DNA of 24,339 bases from Fonticula alba (lineage: Eukaryota > Opisthokonta > Rotosphaerida > Fonticulaceae): NCBI RefSeq assembly GCF_000388065.1, contig NW_009242977.1, forward strand, positions 1,797,572 through 1,821,910, in the 5' to 3' direction. The translations under genes were made by a program, and so were the position numbers. The notes beneath the pieces were generated by a model. It had not been told where the DNA came from. It saw only the letters and a program-made list of their open reading frames with translations, and did not search any database. Shown one piece after another: positions 9,214 through 18,041 of the stretch (position 1 is its first letter; every line of letters begins with the position of its first letter).

Positions 9214-9842
9214 GGCTTCGGCGAACGGCGAGAGGAGGACCCGGAGGAGAAGGAGGAGAGCGAGCGAGAGAGCGAGCTGCACGAAAGGAGAGCGGTCGAG
9301 GACCGAGGACCAAGAAGAGGAGAGGGGGGCGCTGCAGGCGGGGCGTCTGCCCTCCAAGCCCCCTCGTGCACGCTGATGAGCTGGCACAGGACACATGGCG
9401 AGCCACTCTTCGCCCCGTGCCCGCCGCCCGCCCGCCCGCCCCCCCTCCCGGGCCCTTCCAAGGGCCGGCACCACGACAGCCATGCTCCCGCGCCTCGGCA
9501 GCGACAGCCCATTTCCACCCGAGGCCCAGACATGGAGACGAGCTGGAACATTCGTTGGCACTTGTCCATGCGGCCGTCGGCTCCCCATGCTGCCGGCCTC
9601 CTCTGCACCCCCTTGCCCCCCCCCCCCCCTCCGGCTGGACGATGCCCGGGTACGACCTGAGAAGAAGGGCCACCATGCCCGGGCCCGGGCGCATGCCCGG
9701 AGGGTCACAATTCCCTCCCTCCACCCCCCACCCCCTGTCTCCTTCCCCGTCCTTTCTCTGGGGGCTGCCTCTTCTCCCTTCGCCCTCCCACACCCCCCCC
9801 CCTCCTCCCTTTACCTCTCCAATCCGAACGCCAGTGCACATC
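9214..9842. promoter_or_regulatory. Shared divergent promoter region
   Basis: The only space between two divergently transcribed genes, so it must hold both promoters. Notable content: a C run near 9616-9629, three copies of an ATGCCCGG(G) motif at 9642-9650, 9675-9683 and 9693-9700 (the middle one extended into a GGGCCCGGG palindrome), and a C/T-rich tract (9716-9830) immediately before the DDX47 start. No TATA box is evident. The assignment rests on position only. Confidence 0.4.
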
Positions 9843-11865
9843 ATGAGCGACTCCGAGGACGACTTCCGCGGCCACCTGTTGTCCGGCTCGGACGCCAGCC
9901 ATTCGGACTCCGACTCCGATGCCGAGACCGTCGAGCAGAAGCCCGCCACCTTCGCCGACCTGGGTCTGAATGACATCCTCCTGCAGGGTATGTGAATGGT
10001 GGCCCGGCGCCCTCGACAAGCGGAGGCCCTTTGACGTGGGCTGCCTGTGGCGATTTCCTTTCGCGCAGATCGTTGACTCACTTGTCCCCCCTCCCCCCCT
10101 CCTGCTCCAACCCACTTGCCCACCTCCCCCTGGCTGCCTCTCGCCCCTGCTGCCACGCCACAGCCTGCGCTCAGGTTGGCTGGACCAAGCCCACGCCCAT
10201 TCAGGTGGAGTCCATTCCCTCGGCCCTCAAGGGCCGCGATATCATCGGCCTGGCCAAGACCGGCTCCGGTAAGACCGGTGCCTTTGCTCTGCCCATCCTG
10301 TCGGCTCTCCTGAAGAAGCCGGTCCCCCTTTTCGCCCTGATTCTGGCGCCGACCCGGTGCGTTGGCTTTGGCCCCCCCCCCCCTGAAGAACGGGCCAGGC
10401 CCGCCGTCACTCCCACCCCACAGGCCCGCTGACCTGCCTTGTCCTCTTCCCCCCTTCCCCTCCTTCCCTCCCCCCCCCCTCCCTTGCTCTTGTGCGACGC
10501 CGGGCTGGCAGAGAGCTTGCCTTCCAGATCCATGAGAATGTTGAGGCCCTCGGCGCGCCGATCGGCGTCCGGTCGGTGGCCATCGTCGGCGGTGTGGACA
10601 TGATGAGCCAGTCGGTGTCACTCGCCAAGAAGCCGCACGTTGTGGTGGCCACCCCCGGTCGTCTGGTGGATCACCTGGAGAATACCAAGGGGTTCTCCCT
10701 GCGCACCACCGGCTTCCTGGTCCTTGATGAGGCCGATCGCCTGCTGAACAGCGAGTTCGAGGAGGAGGTCAACAAGATCATCAAGGTCATCAGCAAGGAG
10801 CGCCAGACGCTGCTCTTCTCGGCCACCATGACCGACAAGGTGAACAAGCTCCAGCGCGCGGCTCTGCGTGATCCGGTCAAGGTGGAAGTGGCAACTAAGT
10901 ACGCGTCCCCCCCCCCCCCTCCCCCCCCCCTTCTCTCCCCCTCCCTCCCCTTTCTCCCTCCCTCATCCCTGTGTCCTCTGCCTGCCGGTTGGAAACTTAT
11001 CCCCCCTCCCCGTCCCCGCCCCCGTCCCTCGGTGTGAACTTCGGCTGGCCCGCCCCTTGGGCTTCCCCCACTGCAGGTTCTCCACTGCCGACAAGCTTCT
11101 CCAGTCGTATCTCTTCATCCCGGCCAAGTACAAGGAGGTCTACCTGACCTACCTAATCAATGAGTTTGCCGGGCATGCGAGCATCATCTTCGTCAACCGC
11201 CAGCACTCGGCCCAGACCTTGGCCCTGATGCTGCGGGCGCTTGGTTTCCCGGCCATCCCGCTGCATGGCGGCCTGTCGCAGCCCAAGCGCCTCGGCGCAC
11301 TGAACCGCTTCAAGAGCGGCACCCGCAACATCCTCATCGCCACCGACGTGGCGGCCCGTGGTCTGGATATCCCCAGCGTGGACCTGGTCATCAATTATGA
11401 CCTGCCCCAGAACAGCAAGGACTACGTCCACCGGGTTGGCCGTACCGCCCGTGCCGGTCGCTCCGGCAAGTCCATCACCTTCGTCACCCAGTACGATGTC
11501 GAGGCCTTCCAGCGCATTGAGCAGCTCCTCGGCAAGCAGATGGATCTCTACTCCGGCTGCGAGGAGGCGCAGGTTCTCCTGCTGCTGGAGCGCGTCATGG
11601 AGGCCCAGCGTGTCGCGGCTCTCGTACGTTCACCGGTGTCTCCCTGCCTCCCCCGATGGGGGACTCTGCCCGACGCGCGATGACTGACCCATCCTCCCTA
11701 CCATTTGCACACACACACACACACACACAGGAGTTCAAGGATAGTGGCGGCCTGAAGCGCCGTCGCTCCGATGAGGAGGATGGCGATGCCGCGCCCAAGA
11801 AGAAGGCCGGTCCTTCGGCCGGCAGGGGAGGGAAATCCTCCGGCCCCATGAAGAAGCGCCGCTAA
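9843..11865 (+). CDS. DDX47: DEAD-box ATP-dependent RNA helicase, DDX47/Rrp3 type
   Basis: Five exons: 9843-9987, 10164-10356, 10512-10898, 11077-11623, 11731-11865, giving 468 aa. The Q motif (TFADLG, then GWTKPTPIQ) is at residues 36-62 and Walker A AKTGSGKT at 79-86. Motif Ia is PTRELA (111-116), Ib TPGR (160-163), II DEAD (185-188) and III SAT (216-218). Motifs V ARGLDIP and [13 protein letters not shown] lie in exon 4. Sequence around the motifs ([61 protein letters not shown]) is that of human DDX47 and yeast Rrp3, which act in nucleolar processing of the small-subunit pre-rRNA. The N-terminus is acidic and Ser-rich; the C-terminal exon is Lys/Arg-rich (KRRR, KKRR), suiting a nuclear or nucleolar protein. 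Length matches the family (about 450-500 aa). Motif I has Lys where family members usually have Glu or Gln. Confidence 0.95.
11711..11730. repeat. DDX47: (CA)n tract forming the acceptor of DDX47 intron 4
   Basis: A run of CA dinucleotides (about 11708-11729) ends in CACAG at the exon 5 boundary. The polypyrimidine tract normally found just before an acceptor is replaced here by alternating CA. Confidence 0.8.
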
Positions 11866-12333
11866 TGTGGGGCAATTGCCCTGGATCTTGGCGTCCAGCC
11901 ACCTGGGACCCGCATTCCCGGCCCCCCTGCTTGCGCCTGCACTCGCCATCCTTTCTCTTCCTTTCCCCCCCCTCACCTGTAGAATATACCCCACTGTTTG
12001 GATCCCCCTCCCCCCCCCCCCCCCCCCCCCCCCGCGTCCCCGCCCCCCCCAGCCCTCCCGTGCTTCCGCCCCCTCACCGCTTCGCATGCAAGCCGAGGGA
12101 GGGGTGGGCAAGCTGTGTGTGGGAAAGTGGGCCCACAGAAAACACTATGTCTGTTGTATTCTTTTTTTGAAACGACGGGGAGGGGGCGCACCCAGAGAGG
12201 GAGAGAGGGAAAGAGAGGGGCACCAATCTGAAAGAAAAAAGAGGGGAGGGAGATCAATAGAGCCACCCACAAGATCGCACAAGGGAAAGAGGGAAAAGGC
12301 CATGGGGCAGGGGAGGGGGGACAAATGACCTGC
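11866..12333. other. 3' intergenic region between convergent DDX47 and Rab genes
   Basis: It holds the 3' ends of both genes and no ORF I can support. The left part is C-rich with a C run around 12010-12033; the right part is purine-rich on the plus strand (GA/GGGAG, 12170-12320). Near 12156-12170 is a small T-rich patch (TTCTTTTTTTG). No canonical AATAAA was found. Confidence 0.5.
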
Positions 12334-13607
12334 CTAACACCCACAGGAGCTGCCCTCGTCCGCCTCCTCAGCCTCATCGAACTGACTCTTGGAGACGGTA
12401 TTCCCCTGAGTAGAGGGCGCGGCGGTCTGATTGGACAGGGCCATCTTCTCGACGATCTGAGCGGGCATCCGATGGCAGGGGCAGGGTCAGCAACAGCAGG
12501 GAGAGGGGCGAGGGGGAGAACATCAGGAAGCAAGGGCTGGAGGGAAGTGTCGGGGACGTGTCGCACCTTCTCCACAAGGTGATCGAAAGCCTGGGCTACA
12601 CCGACACGCGTGCGAGCACTGCTCTGAACGAAGAGCGACCCGCGGCGCCGGGCCAGAGCCTGGCCCTCCTCGGTGGTGACTGCGCACTGGTCGAGCTGCA
12701 GGTGTATATGTGCGGGCGTGCGGGGAGGGGCGGGGCGGGGCGGGGCCGGGGGGGGGTACGGAGGATGAGGGGGAACGGAAATGGGCACGAACATCAGAAC
12801 GAGAAAGCAAAAGGCAAGGAGCCGGATGGAAAGGAGAAAGAAAGATCGATGGGAGAAGGGGAGCCCTGTAAAGATCCAGGCTAGGAGGGGCGTACGCTGT
12901 CCAGTTTGTTGCCGACAATCATCGTAACGACATTGGAGTTTTCCCCCGGGGGGCAGTGGTAGTCCAGCTCGTCGAACCAGCTGCTCAGATTGTCGAAGGA
13001 CGACCGGTTGGTAATGTCGTAGACTGCACGCACCGAGGGGAAGACAGAGAGAGAGAGAGAGAGGGGGGGGGAGAGGAGGGGGGATTAGAACCGGCGATGC
13101 ACGACACGAGGAGAAGCCGAGCAGCACGAACCGAGGATGACACCATGAGCGCCGCGATAGTACGAAGAGGAAAGGGTCCGGAAGCGGTCCTGCCCGGCGG
13201 TGTCCTGTACATGGGGCAAGTAATCCAGGAGACATGGTGAGAGGCGCGTCCAAGGGCACAGGCACAACGGTTGACGCGTGGGGGGGGGGGGGGGGGGGGG
13301 GGAATGAGCGCACCAAAATGAGCAGCTTGTAGCACTGGTCGTTGACAACCACATGGCGGACTTTGAAATCGACACCTGCCCAAGGAACGGGGAAGATGCT
13401 CACAGGTCAACACATGTGGCCCAGCAGGCCGGCAGCCGGCGCGCGCATGGAAGGCGAGCAACTAACACGAGGATGGTGCGTACCAACGGTGGCGAGCTCA
13501 TCGCTACGGAACCGATCATCCACATAACGGTACATGAGGGACGTCTTGCCGGTCCCACTGTCGCCGATGAGCAGGATCTTGAGGGCGGTTGGGGCTGCGG
13601 CCGACAT
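12334..13607 (-). CDS. RAB18: Rab18-like small GTPase
   Basis: Six exons in transcription order: 13607-13484, 13375-13314, 13204-13132, 13023-12896, 12695-12567, 12456-12334, giving 212 aa (Rab18 is about 206). G1 is GDSGTGKT (residues 15-22); the switch I region is LATVGVDFKV with T40. G3 is DTAGQ (63-67), G4 NKLD (125-128), and G5 SAR in place of the usual SAK. Between them, [17 protein letters not shown] and FDHLVEKIVEK closely follow Rab18 (PSYYRGAQGVILVYDVT, FEELVEKI). The C-terminus ends SSCGC, a CXC signal for double geranylgeranylation by Rab GGTase. Rab18 acts at the ER and lipid droplets. One oddity: the residue before DTAGQ is Leu, as in Ras, instead of the near-invariant Rab Trp; exon 2 ends TTG and exon 3 begins GAC. 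Another Rab subfamily is possible but less likely. Confidence 0.88.
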
Positions 13608-13691
13608 CGCGGACAAATCCAGGGGAGCGAGGAGCGAAGCAGCAGCGAAACGCGCAGGGAGGGGAAGACGGGGAAGCGGCCGGGCGGGTGT

Positions 13692-13722
13692 GCGGGCGGG
13701 CGGGCGGGCGGGCGGGCGGGCG
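13692..13722. repeat. (CGGG)n tandem repeat
   Basis: A 4-bp CGGG unit repeated about seven to eight times, 85 bp upstream of the Rab start codon. The G-tract spacing would allow G-quadruplex formation on the plus strand. Confidence 0.85.
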
Positions 13723-14537
13723 AGGGAAGCAAGGAGGAGCTAGGGAGGCGAAGCGGCGGACGGTGAAGGAGGGGGGGGGGGGGCAATGATGCGACGGATG
13801 ACGAAGGATCACATCACGCGCCCCAAGCCCCTGGATGGGACCCGAAGAGTGGATCGGCACCAGCGAAAGACGGCGACCCCCCGAGCCCCCTCTCCTGCCC
13901 GCCCCCGGCCCCTTCCTTCGCGGCTGCGACTGGGGACCACCACGGCGCCCTGCCGTCCGGGGCCACAAGGAAGGAAGTCAGTCAGATCTGCCCCTCCGTC
14001 TGTTGGGCGTCGTCGGTCATACTACGTTGTGTGATGTGTCCCCGGCTCGGGTGCTGTCGAGGAGGGCCGGCATGTGCCGATGCCTGACATCCAGGGGGCG
14101 GGGGGGTATCCCGCTTGCGACCTTCTCATCTTGCAGGAGCGGCGCCGGGCGAGGGAGAACACACCTTATGCGTAAAATGCCCCCCCCCCCCCCAAGGGGC
14201 CCGGAGTTTTGTTTTTTCCGAGTCGCCCCGCCCCCGCCTCTCTCGCTTTCTCCCTCGGCGCGGCTCGGGCACCGCTGGTCCTGATACTTGGGCCGCCCCG
14301 TCCCCCTCTCCGGGGTTTGCCTTGCATTACCGCTATCCGACGGTGTCCCCGGGCGTGGCTTCAGTCAGGCAGCGTGCAGCGATCCGCCCGCCCGGGGTTC
14401 TCCCCCAGGGGGGGCGCAAGAAAAAAAACAGACGCCGAGAGACGCCCCAGCCCCCCGGGGGAGAGGGGGGGGGGGGGGGGGGGCACACGTCTGAACTCCA
14501 GGGGGGAGGGGGATCGCCGGGTGCGTGTGCGTCCATA

Positions 14538-14562
14538 CCTGAACTCGTGCCCGGAGTTCAGG
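14538..14562. repeat. Perfect 9-bp inverted repeat with 7-nt loop
   Basis: CCTGAACTC and GAGTTCAGG are separated by GTGCCCG and followed directly by a G run. On either strand this can fold as a hairpin. A related half-site (TGAACTCCAGG) lies about 45 bp to the left after another G run. Confidence 0.8.
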
Positions 14563-14897
14563 GGGGGGGGGGGGGGGGCACACAAAGGGGCATACACACT
14601 CCCCGCATTCCCAAGCGGGACGGACCAGCGAAGGCCGATGAAAAAGCGGACAACCTCTATTTTTCGGGAACAGCCCTGGCTCACGGGAGCCCGAACACAA
14701 CGCCGCAGACCGAGGGGGCTGGCCGGGTCGAGGCGGCGCCGGGAAAGGCTGGCCGGCAAAAATACGCCCCGAGGCTCAAGAGCGAGGGAGACGTCCCACA
14801 AGAAGGGGACGCGGAGCGGGCGGAGCCGGGGCCGGGGCCGGGGAACAAATGCTACCGGTGACGGTGTTCAACGCAGGCCCATGTGTGTCATGTGATG

Positions 14898-15466
14898 TCA
14901 GTCCTTGTGATCCAGGCGCTCGCTCAGGTCACGCAGCTTTTCCTCGGCCTGTTTGCGCTCGGCCTCGGCCGCGGCGATGGCGGCCTCCACCCGGACAAGG
15001 CGCGTGGCCCGGGCAGCGCGTTCGCACTCCTGTTCCTTGGTCAGGGTCACCCGATCGGTGATGGGGTCATAGGCCTGAACCGCGTCCTGCGGGAACATCC
15101 CGCCCAGGAGGTGAACGATATCCTGGTTGGAGAGGCTGTCCCGCTCAGGGGGGAAAGGCTGAAGGAGGAGGGCACGCTCCGCGTGCAGCTCCGCCAACTG
15201 GCGATCCGCCTCGCTCAGTGCATCCCCAGCCTCCAGGGCGCCGCGCTCATCTCCCGTCAAGGACGACATGTCCTGGTCACGGAGGGCTTTCAGTTTCTGG
15301 AGAAGACGGCCCACCGTGGCCCGAGCGTCCGATGTCTTCATGACCGAGGCCAAACTTTCGGCCGGGTCGCGGCCCTGCACGCCGTCTGCATAGCCGGCGG
15401 AGAACTATGTCATCGTGGTCAGGAGGCGTCAGCGCGCCGGCAGTGATGAAGCGGGGAAAATAGATA

Positions 15467-15502
<36 letters not shown>

Positions 15503-16131
15503 CTACTTCGAGGTGACTCAGACGAGGCTCGGGCTCATGTCAGAAAGGGCCGAGGGGGACATACCTCGGTCAGAGTTTCGCGCAGAACCTGTGATAGGGG
15601 CTTCTTGTCGGGGGTCGGATCGTCGCGCAGGCTCTGGCGGAGGTCGTCCAGCTGCTGGGACAGCTTCACGCGCTCGGCTTCTCCAAGATGCTCGCCATCC
15701 TGGCGGAGCTTCTCCTCCAGCTGCGCGACCTCGGCTTGGGCAAGTGCCTCGGTGACCGTCTTCGCGGGCTGCCGGACGATGGGCGTGATAGCTGATTGAA
15801 TGGCGGGGGGGCCTAAGTGAGTGCGAGAGTACGGTCGCCAGGCAAAGGAGAGACAGAGAAGAAAGGGGGCAAAGAACGAGCGAGAGGGAGGATGTGCACA
15901 ATCAGCGACAAAATAAACGCACAGATGATTACCCGGCCAGATGGGTGCTCGAAGGAATGCCGCTTGAGGATCTCCTCCGCATTGAACGAATTTAAATAGG
16001 CCCTGAGCCCGAGGCGTATGCGGAACATGATCCGACCCAACAGCTCGGGGTCCTGGGGATGAGGGGGGGGGGGGAGGTTGGCGCGTGGGCCAGGCGGGGT
16101 GCGATGTTAGCTCAACGAGACCAGCAGGCAA

Positions 16132-16173
<42 letters not shown>

Positions 16174-16341
16174 ACACGCGCGCGCGCGCGCAGGAGAAGG
16201 AGGAGAAGTTCAACGAACCCGTAGATCGGCCAGAGGGACAGTAGTGAGCGCATCCCAATCCTTCTTGGCCTCATACTTGACTTCGCGCGCGATTTTCCCC
16301 AAGTGTCGACTCGCCAGTCGCACGAGGCCCTTGAGCGACAT
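14898..16341 (-). CDS. Coiled-coil-rich protein of unknown function
   Basis: Four exons in transcription order: 16341-16219, 16052-15923, 15812-15565, 15374-14898, totalling 325 aa. Donors are GTTCGT, GTGCGT and GTATGT. The N-terminus (about residues 1-85) is basic and amphipathic, reading like a small helical domain (LGRIMFRIRLGLRAYLNSFNAEEILKRHSF). Residues about 95-160 and 280-325 are highly charged Glu/Lys/Arg/Leu/Ala helices with heptad-like spacing, ending EKLRDLSERLDHKD, and are likely coiled coils. No membrane span or signal peptide is clear, though the basic N-terminus could be a mitochondrial signal. I recognise no family. Intron 2 has an alternative solution (donor GTAATC after the exon's GGCCGG, acceptor CGGCAG) that would shorten the junction; I prefer the GTGCGT donor because it matches the local consensus and preserves more coding sequence. 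Confidence 0.65.
15474..15501. repeat. (GA)n microsatellite
   Basis: A GA dinucleotide run in the last intron of the coiled-coil protein gene (intron 15375-15564). Confidence 0.85.
16133..16191. repeat. (AC)n-(CG)n alternating purine-pyrimidine tract in intron 1
   Basis: An AC run interrupted once by AT passes directly into a CG run of about eight copies. The result is a nearly 60-bp strictly alternating purine-pyrimidine tract inside intron 1 of the coiled-coil protein gene (16053-16218). Confidence 0.9.
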
Positions 16342-16859
16342 GAGGGCTGGTGGAGGAAGAGAGAACAACTACAAACCGACGGCAGCCAGGACAGTGGATC
16401 AGGCAACAGGCAGGGAGTGAGGGGATGCGGACAAGGAACGAGGGAAGCCATGGAAATGTGCGCCAGCTCGGGCGCCTGTTGAGCGCGACGGCACATCTTG
16501 AGCGTCTGGTACCCCTCCGCACGTTCGGCGTACATGTGTGTGGGCACATGCGTCCCTGCCCTCGGGGCGTGCCCACACACGCACGCCAGCCGGCCGGGCG
16601 AGCGGGGGGGGGGGGGGGGTCTTTCCACCGACGCCCGCCCGGCCTCCGATCAAACTTCCACCAAAAAAAAAAAAAAAGCCCGGGACACGCCCTGATGCCA
16701 AAATGCAGCATGGTCTATTCTAGTGTGAAAAAAGGCAGGGAGTTCAAAAAGATCATCTCGGAGCATGTGCGTTCGTTGGGAGTTGCCGGGCGGGCACGGC
16801 TGGCCGCAGCACCCGCATGCAGGTGCGATCCCACCCGCACGTTCCCCCCCCTCCCCGCC
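16342..16859. other. Intergenic region with a 15-nt A run
   Basis: It lies between the start of the coiled-coil protein gene and the stop of the Pet127-like gene, both on the minus strand. It contains a G run at 16606-16618 and an A run at 16663-16677 (T run on the sense strand). I see no exon. It must contain the Pet127-like 3' UTR and the promoter of the coiled-coil gene. Confidence 0.45.
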
Positions 16860-17975
16860 CTACGAGGAGTGTGCGGCGACGGCGACGGGCGCCGCCGGGG
16901 GGATGGACGCCGCGGCGGATGTGGCGGCCGTGGCCGTGGCCACGGCCGTGGCCAGCGCGGCCGCCGCCGCCGCCGCCGCACTGGCATCCGCCGGACTGGT
17001 GCCTTCGGCGTTGCGCGCCATCCGCACGCTGCTGAGCGAGTCGCGGAACTGATCGACCGACTTGATGCGTGCCTTGCCTTCCAGGCCGGGCGGAGCGAAG
17101 ACCTTGGTGCGGCGGTCCGGGCGCCGGGACCCCTGCCACCGGGCACCGTTGCCCTTCAGGAAGTTCTTGTTACGATGGACGAAGGAAGACCCCGGGGCGT
17201 TTGGATCGTTCGAAATGCAGGCCACAGGGATGTCCGAGTTCCAAATGTCATCGGGGATTTGCTGAGCCTCCAACGACCGGAAGAAGAGACCTGCATCCCT
17301 TGACATGGAGACATTCTTGACAAAGGCATGGAAGTGACTCCGCAGGGCATCGGCCGGCGTGCGCTCGTGGATCTTTGGGGGGGGGGGCAATCGAGAGTCA
17401 GCCGGAAGAAAAAAGCGAGCGAGAGGGAGAGAGGGGGAGAGAGGGAGAGAGAGAGAGAGAGACGGGGGCATGGGGGAAGGACGGGGAAGAGGGTGTGGGA
17501 GAATGGACACACCCCGAAGAAGAGATCCCACTGGCCGGTGAACGGCTGCGTAGATGTGGAAGGAGGGATGTTGGCACCGATGCTGGCGCCATCTAGGAAG
17601 GATTCCATCTGCACGGAGTACAACTTGAATTGCAGGTTTGAATGGTCCTGCGCAACGAACTTGGCGGCCACCGGCTCCACCGGGCGCGAGCACCAGGACA
17701 CCGATGCACTCGGCTTGCTGGAGGCGGCCACCGCCTCTTGTAGGGCTGCCTGTCGCTCCGGCGACAGGGTTGGAGCACAATGGTGCAGCAACTTCTCCAC
17801 CATCCGATGGGAGAGGCCATCCCCGGAGAACTCGTCCGAGCGCTCGTCAGCCCCACCTCCAGCGGCAAGGATTTCCAGGTGCCCGGGGCGGATCTGAGAG
17901 TTGATCATCAGGGCCACAGACTACGCACACCACCGAACCGGGAGGGAGGGGGGGCAGGGAGGAAAAGAAGAAAAA

Positions 17976-18041
<66 letters not shown>

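Larger units (their letters stand above)
13608..14897. other. Intergenic region upstream of the Rab gene
   Basis: A 1.29-kb gap between the Rab start and the stop of the next minus-strand gene. It contains a CGGG tandem repeat (about 13692-13722), several G runs on the plus strand (13771-13783, about 14465-14483, 14561-14578), and a perfect 9-bp inverted repeat (14538-14562). C runs on the sense (minus) strand resemble the intron tracts seen in coding regions, so one or more 5'-UTR introns of the Rab gene may lie here. I see no convincing coding exon. Confidence 0.45.
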
